Notes: a model not told the origin generated them from the letters alone. Shown: positions 1 through 12,661, counted from the stretch's first letter. The stretch is DNA of 64,000 nt from Rheum nobile (GCA_027886185.1 WOAB01000041.1:2294001-2358000), one strand, 5' to 3'. A program made the numbers and translations.

Positions 1-1345
1 GGAAGAGCGATACACCTGAAGAGAAAGTTAGGGAAAACCTCCCTTTATAATTGCTAAACTCGTTATCATTATAAACAAAAGGCACAAACACATCTTGTCT
101 TTGCAGCCAACATAACAGTATACACTAAAATTTGCTTTATTCATTGCGAAAGGGGGAGGTAACTGAAAATATATTTAACCCAGATCATAAGAAAGAACAG
201 CAAGTATTTGTACTAGATTACTAGCTCCGAAACTCAAATCACCTCTAAATTTGGGAGGGGGGTTTAGACACGCTAGCTAGTAAAAACAACATCTTTGTCT
301 AGTAAGTATATTAGTTGGAGGATGAATTACATAGTAATATACAGGTGTTCCCTGCAACTGAACTTTCTTAGAAGAGCTGCAGCAACCTCCCATTTTCCAG
401 GAATATGTCTTGGCCAAAATATTACTTGTTCATGTCACATCAATATATCATCCCTGTTATTTGACATTGAAGGAGATCACCATCAGATATCTATAACATA
501 TGCTAGAAAACAAGAAAGACAGTATCATATTGTTACGTCTTTGAATTTTCATGTAGAAGCTACTTAAAGTCACATCATAACTCATAAGAAGATTCAAAGA
601 CGTAACAGTTTTCCAAGAAACATACAAAGAACACTATGTGGTGGAGAACAATAATGATGAAACAGTGAATATGGATAAGAACAAAGACTTTGGTTCAAAA
701 AAACAGTAAAAAGGGCTAAGGATCTGGAAAAACAATTACAGGCACATATAGCTGAAATAGAAGGTTCAAGATCCTTGATTCTGATCCATTGTTTCTATGA
801 AAATTTAACAAGTAACCTTTACGTAGAAATTTCCTATCATTATTGCGTGTCCAGGTCAGAGAGTCAAAGCTCACTAATTACTAAACTGAAACAAGCAACT
901 CAATCAACTAAGACCTAATTTCCATCAACAGTAATATAAACATACACAAATTCAAGTTCAACCTAAAAAAATGATTAGGAAAACAAAATTACAATTCGCG
1001 CGAGCATGAACAGTTCATCACACAGACAGAAAATTCCACACTCAGAGTAAACGACTAGTACATATACTGCTACCACTGAAAAAACACAAATCCGCCTCAA
1101 TAAAGATCAATTCATATGAAAACTGGAACTAAAAACGCAGCAAAATCAAATTTACAATGAAAACAATCGATATTCAGGTGATGAACACATATCAAAGTAA
1201 AAAAAAAAACGAAACTAAGAATGATGAACATAATCAGTTACTCAGTTAGAGCTTAGAAGTCACCTCTGGGTGGAGAGAGAGCACAAGATTGACGAAGCGC
1301 GAGAATTTCAGGATTTGAGGGGAAAGGGAATTCCTTGTAGTTTCT
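1..1345 (-). other. Possible 5' end of a minus-strand gene running off the left edge
   Basis: No convincing coding exon is visible. Read on the minus strand, 1345 to 1255 has the look of a plant 5' untranslated exon: CT-rich, with a TCTCTCTCC run and then CAGAG followed by GTGACT, which could be a splice donor near 1262. It is followed by AT-rich, intron-like sequence. The segment around 300-540 has somewhat higher complexity but no long open frame on the minus strand. This is inference from composition only; it could equally be anonymous intergenic DNA. Confidence 0.2.
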
Positions 1346-2008
1346 GTGTAATTCTTTTTTTATGTAAAAGAAATGAAATTTTGCTTTTTGGGGGGAGGTG
1401 CCTTCTCTTTCCTTTATGCTAAGAACTTGGAATTGCGTGAACGGGAGTTCATTTAAGCATAATTAATTTATGTTCAAGGTAGTATAAAAACAAAGTAGTC
1501 AATTTGCAATAATAATGATGGGTTGATGACTTGATGGAAGGTATACTAAATTATGAATCATCATTTTATTCGCCAAAACTTCAGCATTGTGTAGAAGATG
1601 GTTGGTCCCAGTCATTATACTATGCACTAGCGTTTAAATATATATTGCATTTCCTTTCTCTTAAAAGAAGCTATTATTATAATGTAAAATCTAAAAAAGT
1701 ACAGTAGGCCGACTGGTGATAGAAAAATATCTTTTTAACCGGTTCATTAAGGATTTATTTGGTTAGTTTATTATAATGGGTCATTTATAAATGTGTTTCT
1801 TCAAAGTAAATATTTGTAAAGTTTTAGAGTTTATGAAATAATTTCTTCACAAGTTACTATAGAAATGAATTTATACTTTTCTTTTATCAAACAACATTAT
1901 ATAAAAAAAAAACATTATCTATAAAAAAGTCATTATAAATTTACATAACAAACAAACCCTAAAATTATAATGGTGACAAGTCAAATTACTAAAGGAAAGA
2001 ATCTACTA
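1346..2008. other. AT-rich intergenic DNA, nothing recognised
   Basis: Contains a short G run and AT-rich tracts. No open frame, repeat structure or RNA gene was recognised. Confidence 0.4.
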
Positions 2009-2387
2009 CTCCATCGGTTAAATTAACAAATTCTGCACATATTACAGGGGGAAATTTGGGTCTAAAATACCCTCATTTAATACTTTCTAACGTCAATGAT
2101 TAAATAACTTTGAAATTGAACAAATGTAGAGGTGGTCTTCCATTTCAAAAAATGGGGAGGGAATTGGAGTGTAGATGCACATATATATATTGCATCGAAA
2201 ATGGTGGAGAAATAAAATGAATTAATCGTGTGAGACTAAGTGTACATAAAAAAATGAGGAGATTGAAATAAAAGCCTTATATGGGTAAATGAGTGTAAGG
2301 GCATATTTGACAAAAATATATAAAAGAATAAATAAAGTTTAACAAAAGTACGAGGCTAAAAGAACAATCAAACATTAATCGAAGGAG
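2009..2387. mobile_element. Degenerate Stowaway-like MITE
   Basis: The left end reads CTCCATCGGTTAA and the reverse complement of the right end reads CTCCTTCGATTAA. Both are preceded or followed by TA, as expected for Tc1/mariner-type Stowaway MITEs (TA target duplication, ends resembling CTCCCTCCGT). The size of 379 bp fits the class. The inverted repeats are short and imperfect, so the call is tentative. No coding capacity. Confidence 0.45.
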
Positions 2388-2493
2388 TATATACATATTA
2401 AAGTAAAATAAATTAATATTATATGGCACTTTTACATTTAGTTTGACACGTGTCATTTTCTTCCTTTTTTTATTTTTTTAAATAAATTTAATT

Positions 2494-2616
2494 ATATCAA
2501 TTACAAAAAATCAATTAAAATATTACAAATTAGTTAAAAATATTACAAATCAATTAGCAAGATTACAAATCAATTATGAATATTACAAATAAAATACAAA
2601 AGATTACAAAAAAAAA
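2494..2616. repeat. Short tandem repeat built on ATTACAAATCAATTA
   Basis: About six diverged copies of a roughly 20-bp AT-rich unit (attacaaatcaatta and variants) stand in tandem. There is no coding potential. Confidence 0.6.
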
Positions 2617-2964
2617 TGGATTGAACAGCATGTGTCTTCTTGAACGAAATATAATCGGCAAAACTTCATTTAAGTTTTCTTCATATGGAGACTTTATCAG
2701 TTCTAGATCTTTATTTGTAGAAGTTGAAAATCAAGGTTAGTTTTTTATAAGGTACAGAGTATCTGATGATCCAAAGAATCCAAATTTATCGAACTATAGA
2801 CTGCACATTTCATTGGACGATTAAAATGATCCAATTTTGTATTGATCAAAATGGACAGTTAAATCTAATTCCCAACATATTAAACACAATAACAAAATAG
2901 ATGAAACACATATTCAACAATAGTGCAAGTAGCACATTGTTCTGCTAAAATTTAAACGAAAAAG

Positions 2965-3260
2965 CTATATGCACACGAAATTCGTCTTTATGCACACTAT
3001 TTTGTGCGTTAATATTAGCAGTACAGAACTGTGCGTTAACATTACCTGTACAAGGGACAAAATCAGAAGTTTCTGAAACTACGGCCATCAGAGTTGTGTG
3101 TTAACATTTAACGTACAGATTTGTGCGTTAAGTTTCAATGCACAACTTTACTGGGCTTAAATGAACTGGGCTTTGCACAAGCTCACTCCATTTAAGTTGT
3201 GCATTAACACTTAACGCACAAATCTGTGTGTTAACACTTAACGCACAAGCTGTGCGTTAA
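2965..3260. repeat. Left terminal inverted repeat region of the PMD element
   Basis: The outer ~95 bp pair with the right end. Inward there are further units such as ttaacgcacaa and tgtgcgttaac in both orientations (3095-3260), giving hairpin-prone sequence. This looks like a subterminal binding-site array, but no function can be shown from sequence. Confidence 0.65.
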
Positions 3261-3500
3261 CATCTAATTAGAAATTCGATTAGAATTTAGATTTTTTTCT
3301 AAATTCTAATTAGATTTAAAGAAATCTAGTTAGAAATTAAATTGGAATTAAATTTCGTTATAATGAAATATAAAACAAATGTGATTGTCAAACATATACG
3401 TTTATAATAAATTACAAAATAAATAACTTAGGCCGTACGGGACGCCTTGGGAGGTTCTGAGGGAATTACACATCCGGCTCTAGTAGCCGACTGACGTGGT

Positions 3501-5704
3501 GTGCCTCAGAAGCACATCTTTGATATTGTACGTCGACGCGCTGCTGAGATACGAGCAGATCTATTAGGTGCAGAGACCCCACCTCCACAGCCTTCTACTC
3601 AGACAGAGGATGCCACCATGGAGGACGCCTACGTCACATCTGGTGACGATATGGCGGTTGATGAGCAAGCCCACGAGATGTCAGACGATGCAGAGGACCA
3701 GGAGGGAGAGTTTAGGGTTTTATTTTATCTGATTCCGTCGACCGAGGATCTGAGGACGGATGACACTATTCCTACCAGTTCACCTCATTTTTCCGATCAT
3801 GGTCCATCACACGTTCCCTCCCCGGATCAGACTGGCTCTTTCTGTCCCCTTTCTGATCCAGTACCGAGTCCTTCCCCTCCACCCGCTCCTTCTCATTCAC
3901 CAGCTCCAGCTGATGGGCCCATTCTAGGGAAGGCTCATTGGATGCCATGAGGGCTACGCATCCATGTCCTCCTTCCCAGCTACACCACACACATTGCCAA
4001 GGTTATTTATGACCTGACCCCTCTTGTTCCTCCTCTTGCTATCCATGTCCCGCCCTTCCGCGACAGAGAGGCAGGAGACGTCGAGGAGAGGACGCCCCAG
4101 TTGCAGAGACTGCTCCAAAGGCTGCTCCAGATGTTGTTCAGGCTCCTCGTCGTTCAAGACGTCAGCGGCGCCATGAGACTCAAGATTTGGTACGTATTTT
4201 AGTACAGTCCCCTGTTTAGGTGAAGTTTAAGTTTTATTTGTTAATTTCGTAACTAATATTAATTATCGAACCTTCAGACTCGTAAGGTCTTGAGGGTCCA
4301 CTTCCACGTCGGCTGGACCACTGAGCTGGAGCAGTTTATTAGACTCGGGCCAGATTCATGGTTTCAGCTAGCAGAGCATAGTGGTCTCACACATCTACGC
4401 ATTCTTGGCACCGAGGCAGTTGATCCCATCCTGATCTTGGCATTTGTCGAGAGATGGCACCCTGAGACGTCCTCGTTCCATTTCCCATGGGGCGATATGA
4501 CCATTACACTCCATGATGTTTATGAGATACTCAAGGTGTCCATTGACGGGAGGACCTGTACAGCACCATGGGATAATCCAGAGGTCAGAAATAGGATCGC
4601 CCAAGCTCTTGGATTTAGCGCCACTACTCAGGTGGACAAGTGGTACAAGGACGGCAGCATTCCTTTGCAGTATCTGATGGACACACTCAACAGGATGATG
4701 CAGAGCGAGGAGATGGACAAGAGAGTCATCGCTTCATTTTATTTGTTCTTGCTGCTCGGCACTACAGTCTTGGTCGACAAGTCTACCACGAGGATCAAGC
4801 ACAAGTGGATGGCGTTGTTGTTCAACCACGAGGCCACATGCCGGTATTCATGAGGAGTTGGCATCTTGGTGTTCCTATACCGGAACTTAGGACAGGCGTC
4901 GAGACGAGAGGCGCAAGGCATTGCCAGTTGTGGCATACTATTGAGGGTAAGAAATGGGCTTTTAATTAATAAATTTAAAATATACGTTATAATTGTTTAT
5001 TTTCTTAATTCGTATCGTTCAATCTTGCTCTACAGTCATGGATATGGGCATATTTTCCCCATTTTCGTGGACACTATGTCATGGACCCTGCTGCCATGCT
5101 AGACGATTTCCTAGGGTATCATTCGATAGGCCAGAGTATGCTCATTCTATGGTCCAGTCCGGTTTTCCGATTGCATTTGAGCAACATCTGTTGGGGGCAT
5201 GGGATGAGGTTCCTAGGCCTCTGATCCAGATTCAACAGCCACCAGCCACCTTATATTGGGCCGTGACGGACGACTATCTGGATTGGTTGGACGACTACTC
5301 TCATGTGTTGGTGGATCCCAGATCCATCAGACAGGATTGTCCCACGGGCCATGTCCATCCCACACCTTCGGTAGACACTCTTGTGGTATGTTTGATTCGT
5401 TTAATTCAATAAATGTTTATTATTTTTTGTCATATATAAATTCTAATGGGTATTACCATTACGAATATAGCGGAACAAGTTGGTTGATGGTGAGATCCGT
5501 GGTTATTTAGAGACACCGAGGGATAGGAGCGCTATTCCGGTTGAGGAGGTTGAGGAGCTCATGAGTCGTTTACTGCATATGCTGACTGATGAGACTCCTC
5601 CGATGGCCCCCCTCCACCTCGTGCATCATAACTTTTTCATGATTCTATACACGAGCACATGGAGGGTAGTGAGAGTCAACTTGGTGGAGATTAGGACTAT
5701 CTGA
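3501..5704 (+). pseudogene. Plant mobile domain (MAIN-like/PMD) protein gene, degenerate
   Basis: Four exon-like blocks read left to right. The first spans about 3501 (true start undetermined; the frame opens with GTG) to a GT donor at 4190. The second is 4278-4946, the third 5036-5386 and the fourth 5471-5704, with CAG or TAG acceptors and GT donors at the junctions. Block 2 encodes the typical plant mobile domain: a long-helix start (LEQFIRLGPDSWFQL), then LVERWHPET-like and FPWGDMTITLHDVYEIL motifs, where the W, HPET and TLxDV residues are hallmarks. Block 1 is acidic and proline-rich. The gene is broken: a TGA at 4851 stands where the family has TGG (W), a stop at 3948 interrupts block 1, and block 3 needs a frame change. 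Plant mobile domain proteins exist both as host silencing factors (MAIN, MAIL1) and as transposon passengers; here the surrounding inverted repeats argue for a transposon copy. Confidence 0.75.
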
Positions 5705-5789
5705 TGTATTTTGTATGTCTGACGTTTGTAGTGATTTTCTGTGATGTATAATATAAAAACGCGAAAACTACGAACTCGGAAGTAACTAG

Positions 5790-6610
5790 GTCCAATAGAT
5801 GAGAATAATCGAGAAATACGCCAAAAACTCAAAAACTATGAAATTGGCCCAAACTAGGCCTAATTGTAAGGATTATTATAGAAATGGGCCAAAAATTATG
5901 AAATTGGCCCAAACTAGGCCCAATAGTAAGGGTTATTCAAGAAATGTGCCAAAAACTCAAAAACTATAAAATTGGCCCAATAAGGCCCAATAGTAAGGAT
6001 TATTCAAGAAATTGGCCAAAAACTCAAAAACTACAAAATTGGCCCAAACTAGGCCCAATAGTAAGCATTATTCAAGAAATTGGCCAAAAACTCAAAAAAA
6101 TACGAATTGGCCTAAGCTAGACCAAATAGTAAGGATTATTCAAGAAATGGGCCAAAAACTATAAATTTGGCCCAAACTAGGCCCAATAGTAAGGATTATT
6201 CAAGAAATGGGCAAATAACTCAAAAACTACGAAATTGGCCCAAACTAGGCCCAATAGTAAGGATTATTCAAGAAATTGGCCAAAACTCACAAACTATAAA
6301 ATTGGCCTAAACTAGGCCCAATAGTAAGGATTATTCAAGAAATGTGCTAAAAACTCAAAAACTATAAATTGGACCAATAAGGCCCAATAGTAAGGATTAT
6401 TAAAAAAATGAGCCAAAAATGCAAAAACCGCAAAATTGGCCCAAGTGTGATCAATCTAGAAATGGGCTAAAAACACAATAACAACGAAATGGGCCAAGCT
6501 TGAGCCCAATATGTGAGATTAATAAAAAAAATGGCCTTAAGCGCAAAAACTATGAAATTGGCCCAAACTAGGCCCAATAGGTGAATTTAATCTAGAAATG
6601 GCCAAAAATG
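5790..6610. repeat. Tandem array of ~60-69 bp units
   Basis: About eleven copies of a unit centred on ggcccaaactaggcccaata, followed by gtaaggattattcaagaaatgggcc-like sequence. The spacings between the gtaagg landmarks are 60, 66, 69, 68, 60, 68, 66 and 66 bp. It lies just 3' of the PMD gene, inside the Mutator-like element. No coding potential. Confidence 0.85.
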
Positions 6611-6639
6611 CAAAACTACTAAAGTAGTAATTTCATAAT

Positions 6640-7195
6640 ACCTCATGAAATTACATTAGTATATAGTACAAGTAATAATTTGATAAGAAATCATAATATT
6701 ACATTAGTACAAACTATAATTCTCGGCTTCTTCAAGTTATAACTTATAATTCTCGACTTCTTCATACTTCATGTTATATCGTAAGTATAAAGTTCAAGTT
6801 ATAACTTCATAAGACTTCGTCCTATCACATTAGTATATAGTACAAGTAATAATTGCTTAAGATATCATAATATTACATTAATATAAACTGTAATTCTCGA
6901 CTTCTTCATACTTCATGCTATAACGTAAGTATAAAGTTCAAGTGATAACTTCATAAGACTTTATCATATCACATTAGTATATAATACAAATGATAACTTC
7001 TTAAGAAATCATAACAATACATTAGTATAAACTATAATTCTCGACTTCTTCATACTTCATACTATAGCGTAAGTATAAAGTTCAATTGATAACTTCATAA
7101 GACTTCGTCATATCACATTAGTATATAATACAAGTGATAACTTCTTAAGAAATCATTATAGTAAATTAGTATAAACTATAATTGATGAATATAAG
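6640..7195. repeat. Tandem array of 144-bp units
   Basis: The landmark tctcgacttcttcatac recurs at 6751, 6895 and 7039, exactly 144 bp apart, with a partial unit before and after. Units are AT-rich with repeated cacattagtatata and gtaagtataaagttca segments. It follows directly on the 66-bp array. Confidence 0.85.
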
Positions 7196-7233
7196 TATAA
7201 GGTATACAAATCTTAAAATAATAATTAACATTA

Positions 7234-10200
7234 TGTAACACCCCCAAAACTTAACCCTTTTGGAAAGGTATTACCGCCAGTGACCCCAGTGTTTCTTACC
7301 GAGATCACCCAAGGCTTTACCGTTTAAATACAATTCATGAAATATAATGATACAAAATGATAACCTTATTTATATAAAACCTGAGTCCCGGGATTACATC
7401 CCAATCCCGAATAGGACAAACACAGAGTTTAAACAAAGTACAACGGAAGTCTTAAACAAAGTACAGCGGAAGTCTTATAAAATATATTACAAACAAGGAT
7501 CTTGACCATAATGGTCATCTCCCAAGGATCTCAACCTGATTAAAAGAAATTATTAAAAACGTCGAAAAACCACCGTCGACTCCATAGTCCTTCTAGTCTT
7601 CTCATCTACACTCTATCTGATGTGCCGAATCGAACGGATGACACCAGCCCACATGCAGAGAACAAAGTTCGTGGGTTAGTCTACTTGAATAGACTAGCAA
7701 GGGTAAAAAGCAGAGTGATTCGAGTGATCGTAACCGTTTACTATCATTGTTCCTCGAATAATAACTGAAGGGACGATACATAACCCGGCACTTTCACGGA
7801 ATAACAACAAGAGGTATGCACAAGAGGAGATTCTGGAAGACTTAATCTTCACAGAAATCAACTCGAAAAGAGACTCCAAGAGATTGAGTCTTTAAGGAAA
7901 ATATGACAAATCTGAAATGTTTAACAGAATCAAACAACATTGATTTAAAAGCTGATTGAGATGCTTCGGGTCACAACCAACCTCACTGCTTACAGCGAAT
8001 CTAGATTGGAAAGAGAACGTACTACATTCAAGTCTGGATCTTACAGAACCACATAATGATGATTTAAAAAAACTGACTAAGATGCTTCGGTTCACGACCA
8101 ACCTCACCGCTTACAACGATTCCAGATCGAAAAGAGAACGTACTATGATCAAAGTCGAGACGAGCTTTCCTAGCTGCACTATTTACTTAGCTGCACTCCT
8201 CGCCAAACGTTTATTAATTATATGCACTCGGGCACATATCTTATTTAATTATAAAACACACATTACTGAAATATATTAATATTATTAAGCGCGACACAAA
8301 GTTTAAATCACAGGGTAACAATTATGTCGACCCAAATTAATACAACACACAAACACACACACACACACACACGCACACACGAGGCTTAATATTATTCTGA
8401 GAACAACGGAAGTTATTGTTACACAGGGTGATCTTATGTTCACCCAGATTGCACTGCCACAGCGCTTACACTTTAATTTACAGGGTGACAGTTACGTCCA
8501 CCCCAATTGCACTAGCTAGGTGCTTAATACACATGACTGCTATTAAGCTCATCCACTGGCGCTAGCAAGGCGCATAAACACTTCAGATCCTTAAAGATGG
8601 ATAAGAAGCATAGGTCATGACCCTTAAATTATTATTCGGAAATTATCCCGAGGAATATTGCGATTTAAAGAAACGACAAATCCTTACTTGGATTAGCGTT
8701 CCCACGCACATTAAGTTATAAAGAAACGACTAATCCTTACTTGGATTAACGTTCCCACAAACACTCGTGTTAACTAAACAGTCTAACACAACAATTATTC
8801 ACATTAAAGTCGTCCAGGCAATCAACTTAAACATAGAGATAATAGAAACAGCTAATCCTTACTTGGATTAGTTTTCCTATTAACCCACATGCTATTCTAG
8901 CATTAAGATTAATTTCACAACAATACCATCACGGTAATTATCACATATGATAGCGTTGTTCTAACAGATATACAACCTATCGTAACATTACTTTAATCAC
9001 GTTTATTTATGAAATTAGTTCCCAAATAAAACAACAGTTCTGGATAAATCCACATAAATGCCCGGAAGGCGATCACAGATAATAGCGTCGTTCTAACAGA
9101 TATACAACCTATTATATGATTTTCCAAAACAGTTTATAAAACCAATTCTAGACAAACACAGTAATCATTCCAAATTAATTACTCAGATAAACAACTGATA
9201 ATTAATGTAAATATGGAACGATGAGCAAGAGCGAACCGCCACTTGCCTTAGTCCGCAGATCTGGAACAAAGCAGAGACAACGGGATTCCGGGCTCGACAC
9301 AGGTATAGCTCCGACAGCACAACGGCCTTCGAGTCGACCCATAAGGAAACCCCAAGTTAGATTCGACATAAACTAGTACGAATCTAAGGAAAGACGAAAG
9401 GAACCAAAAGAAACAACGTCACGACGACAACCCACCAAGCCAAAGCCACGAATGCACTCTGGGCACTGGTGGCGGTCGCCGTTCTTGGCGGCGGTCGCCG
9501 CATTCATCACGGCGGGCGCCGTAAAGAACACGGCGGTCGCCGTGAAGAACTCCGACGACAGAACGAGAGAAAAACTCACCCAAATGATGCGCGTTTCGAC
9601 CCCTTTTTGCCTTGCCTGGGTTCCAACCTCCAAAGGCAACCAAAAGGCTTCACAAGGGCTTCTGGAAACACCACCAAACGACACCGGCGAAAGCTTCAGA
9701 AATCCGGCGAGGACACCAAACTCCGGCGAGAGAGATTTTGAGATATGAGCTTCTAATTTTGTGTGAAATCCGATCCCCAAGCCTCTCCTTTTATAGCCAG
9801 ATCACAAGGGAGCATAATGATGGCCTAAATGGAGGCGTGGCGGGGCTAGTTCGGCGTCGTCAGACGCTCGCCGGCGACCATCGGGCAAAGACCTCCGGAC
9901 AACAACGACGGCGGGCACCGTCATAAATGCGGCGGGCGTCGTCATCAATGTGGTGGACGCCGCCATAGGCCTGGCGTCCCCAGCTAGGAGAAGACCCGGC
10001 TGCTCCTCGAGCCTTGCGACGGCGGGCGCCGCCCTTGGCTTTGCCGCCTCCTCAGCTCTTAGACGAAAATGATGTTAACCCGGGATAAAATTATCGTACA
10101 CGAACGAGTAATTAACATCCAAAGCACGTCGTCTGTATTTTATTTCACTGAGAAAAATATTACAGAGATATAGCACATTACAGAATGTCTTAAACTCTCT

Positions 10201-10285
10201 GTATTAAATCCGACGTACTAAACGGGTGCTCGGGAAAAATCCAAAAATTCCCAAAATAATCCTTACAGAATTACGGGGTATCACA
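7234..10285 (-). mobile_element. Solo LTR (Tekay/Del-like Ty3 family), 3.05 kb, TSD CATTA
   Basis: The segment begins TGTAACACC and ends GGTATCACA (TG..CA). It is flanked by the perfect 5-bp duplication CATTA at 7229-7233 and 10286-10290. It has no gag or pol, so it is a solo LTR. A second copy lies at 21340-23748 in the opposite orientation. A TATAAAA box on the minus strand (9789-9795), about 490 bp from the TGTGATACCCC end, sets the transcription direction; the other copy has TATAAATAG at the matching place. Very long LTRs with TGTGATACCCC-type ends occur in plant Tekay/Del chromoviruses, so the family name is inference. Internal features are a GCGGTCGC cluster (9470-9550), a duplicated ~130-bp block (7945-8160), a three-fold cttacttggatta repeat (8685-8880) and a CA microsatellite (8348-8381). 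Confidence 0.85.
8348..8381. repeat. (CA)n microsatellite
   Basis: An uninterrupted to near-uninterrupted acacac run inside the solo LTR; it is not seen at the same place in the related copy at 21340-23748. Confidence 0.9.
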
Positions 10286-10337
10286 CATTATCATAAAGTA
10301 CAAATAAATGTCTTAAATCACGAAAAAACAACATTAG

Positions 10338-10816
10338 GGTATTATGCGTTAACTGTTGACGCACAGAACTGTGTGTTAATTGTTAACGCACAGATTTGTG
10401 CATTAACTGTTAACGCACAGATCTGTGCATTAACTGTTAACGCACAGTTTTGGGCTTCGTTATTCATCCGGTCCACGAAGCCTAATTTTGCTTCGGGCCT
10501 TGATTTGAGCCCAATATGCTCGTCTTCAAAAAGGCACGTTACCAACCCTAATACTCGTCTATAAAAAGGCATGTTACCAACACACGTCTGTAATTGGGCT
10601 ATTTAGCCCAATTACTGGCCCAGTCCATGCTTCTGTGCGTTAAGTCTTGACGCACAACTCTGTTGGGCGTTTTTCGATTTTTTTCGATTTTTTTCGATTT
10701 TTTTCGATTTTTTTCGATTTTGCCCCTTGTACAGCTAAGTTATACGCACAGAGCTGTACTGGTAATGTTAACGCACAATATAGTGTGCATTTAGACAGAT
10801 TTTTGTGTGCACATAG
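10338..10816. repeat. Right terminal inverted repeat region of the PMD element, with TTAACGCAC array
   Basis: Four near-identical units of about 33 bp (gttaacgcacag + atttgtgcattaact) run from 10338 to 10450. The outermost ~80 bp (10735-10816) then pair with 2965-3060. The in-phase unit length makes spurious open frames on both strands with a repeated NAQICALTV peptide; these are not taken as genes. Confidence 0.7.
10669..10721. repeat. Decanucleotide microsatellite TTTTTTTCGA
   Basis: Five consecutive copies of a 10-bp unit (tttttttcga), unusual in that a CpG is preserved in every unit. Confidence 0.9.
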
Positions 10817-10829
10817 ATAGTACCAATTC

Positions 10830-11473
10830 AAAATTATAAAGTATTTCGTTAGACCATTATCAAGTTAGGATCTATAGACCGACTCAAATAATAGGTTCAT
10901 AATAATTATTGAAATGAACTTAAGAAAATAAAGCTATCATAACAAAATTATTCCTACAATGAGAATTGACTTGAAGAGAACTCAAGATGTAAATGCAAAC
11001 TTCTAATAAGGAGTCTCTGCTGTAGTTTCTCATACTATGAATTTATTATGATTATATTTCTACAATGTAATTGATTTTGAAGCAGAACACTACGCACTAG
11101 AATTCAAGGCCCGGTAGAGTTGTATTCACAAAACATTATGAAACACAGTTGAATAACTTATTAGGAAAGAAAAGATTGGGGAATATTATATTGTATATAA
11201 TCAACAAGATTTTATTTTATATTTTTAAATTGTTTTTTATTCGGTATTATCTTTTCATTATACTGTTAGTTTTTTTTTATATTCTGATTATGAATGTTTT
11301 CTTCAATGTGTCAAACTCCCCAAAACCATGGACTGAAAAAGGTTTACAACAACAATAATTCAATTCGGTATTATCTTTTCATTATATTGTTAGTTTTGAC
11401 ATTGTTCTACGTCATTTTTTTGTCACATATATGTTACTCCACCTCGTGTCACATTACTAAATTATCTTTCTTC

Positions 11474-11504
<31 letters not shown>

Positions 11505-11780
11505 TATTATTATTATTATTACTACTACTATTATATAAAATGTTTTAGATATGATATTGATTTTCTTTTCAATATATAGGTTATTCCCATTTGATCAAGA
11601 TTTTCATTTTAGATAGAATATATTAGGTATTTTTTGGATATTATCTTTTAAAGTTTTTTATTTAATTAGTCACATTTTATTCAAAAAAATATTTATTTAT
11701 AGGTATAAGACATGATTTAATATATTACGTGTGGAACAGTACACCCTCTTCATGAAAAAAAAACTCCAGACCTAGAAAAT
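10830..11780. other. AT-rich intergenic DNA with an (ATT)n microsatellite
   Basis: No gene recognised. A trinucleotide ATT/ACT run spans 11473-11530. The block ggtattatcttttcattatactgtta is present twice (near 11242 and 11367), a short direct duplication. Confidence 0.6.
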
Positions 11781-12660
11781 TTGAAACCTAGGGCTCCGCC
11801 GCCCTTGAACTTTTCCCAAAATCAGATCCAATTCTTCACCATGACCCACACCCACACCAACGCACCCACCTTGAACCCACATCAGATACCCCTAAAGACC
11901 GTGCCCAGATCTGCTCCCCACCACGCTCAGACTCGCGGCCCACCGTCAAACCGAACCACATCTCCCGCACCCACTAGAGTAGGGAGAAACCGCCTCAAGC
12001 TTCCATCAATGGTGACCTTCATCGAAGCGCCCCCCCGGTGTCTTCAAAGTCGGAGAGAAGACACTTTGAACGAGCCTGCTCCGCACCGACCCCCCGATCC
12101 GACCGAGCTTCGCTCCGCAACGCGCCCCCGCTCCGAACGAGCCTCAACCCCCGCTCCCTCAAGAACGCACCAATGCGCCACCAACCTGCACCGCTGCTTG
12201 TTGTTGCTTTTTTATTATTTTGTTGTTTGTACCTATTTGGTTGTGTTTTTGTTTTGCAAGCTTGGATGGTAGTACTTCTTTGCTTTTGTTGAGTTGATCT
12301 AGGTGGAGACCGAGTTGTTTCGGTTATGGTTATGGGTGTGTTTGAGGCTCCTGAAGATCCATTGTAGCCAACGTCAGGGTGGTCGAGACTCCTGAAGATC
12401 CATCATCTAGGTGAGGGCAACGTCATGGTAGTCCATTCAGCACCTGACCAAGATTCATCATGTTTGACCATTGTTTTGGTGACCCTATCTGTTGATTTGT
12501 GCTTGACTCACCTCTCTCCCTAGTTTGTTTGACTCGCTTTTGCTTGTTGTATTTTCCTTTGTTTGCTTTGTTGTTCTTCACCGGTTTTCCGGTTGCCGAT
12601 TTATCGGCCTATCAAATTTTCCGACGTTGTTGTCGGTACTCGAATTTTTACCTTATCAAA
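11780..12660. other. Unidentified GC-richer segment
   Basis: A proline/arginine-rich open frame covers 11781-12272 but has no family features that I recognise. From 12300 to 12640 there are two similar cctgaagatccat... blocks, and the segment ends in ttaccttatcaaataaaata before an AT repeat. This resembles the 3' end of a retroposed sequence (LINE or SINE). That idea is inference only. Confidence 0.3.
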
Positions 12661-12661
12661 T

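Larger units (their letters stand above)
2965..10816 (+). mobile_element. Mutator-like element carrying a plant-mobile-domain gene
   Basis: The ends are inverted copies. Positions 2965-3060 (ctatatgcacac ... gtgcgttaa ... cctgtacaagg) match the reverse complement of about 10735-10816 over roughly 80 bp with few mismatches. Inside both ends lie several palindromic TTAACGCAC/GTGCGTTAA units. Between them are a decayed plant mobile domain gene, two tandem arrays and a solo LTR that was inserted later (7234-10285); without that insertion the element would be about 4.8 kb. Long terminal inverted repeats and a PMD gene are known in plant Mutator-like elements. I could not find a clear 9-bp target duplication (flanks acgaaaaag and atagtacca), so the exact borders are uncertain. 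Confidence 0.65.

Noticed and set aside
3772..4936. Minus-strand open frames opposite the PMD gene
   Set aside because: Shadows of the plus-strand coding sequence.
9373..9926. Open frames of 74-135 codons on both strands
   Set aside because: GC-rich LTR sequence with GCGGTCGC words; no domain and no agreement between the two LTR copies.
10226..10831. Overlapping open frames with a repeated NAQICALTV peptide
   Set aside because: Produced by the 33-bp TTAACGCAC repeats of the transposon terminus.
11149..11548. Leucine/phenylalanine/tyrosine-rich frames resembling membrane proteins
   Set aside because: Translation of AT-rich DNA and an ATT microsatellite.
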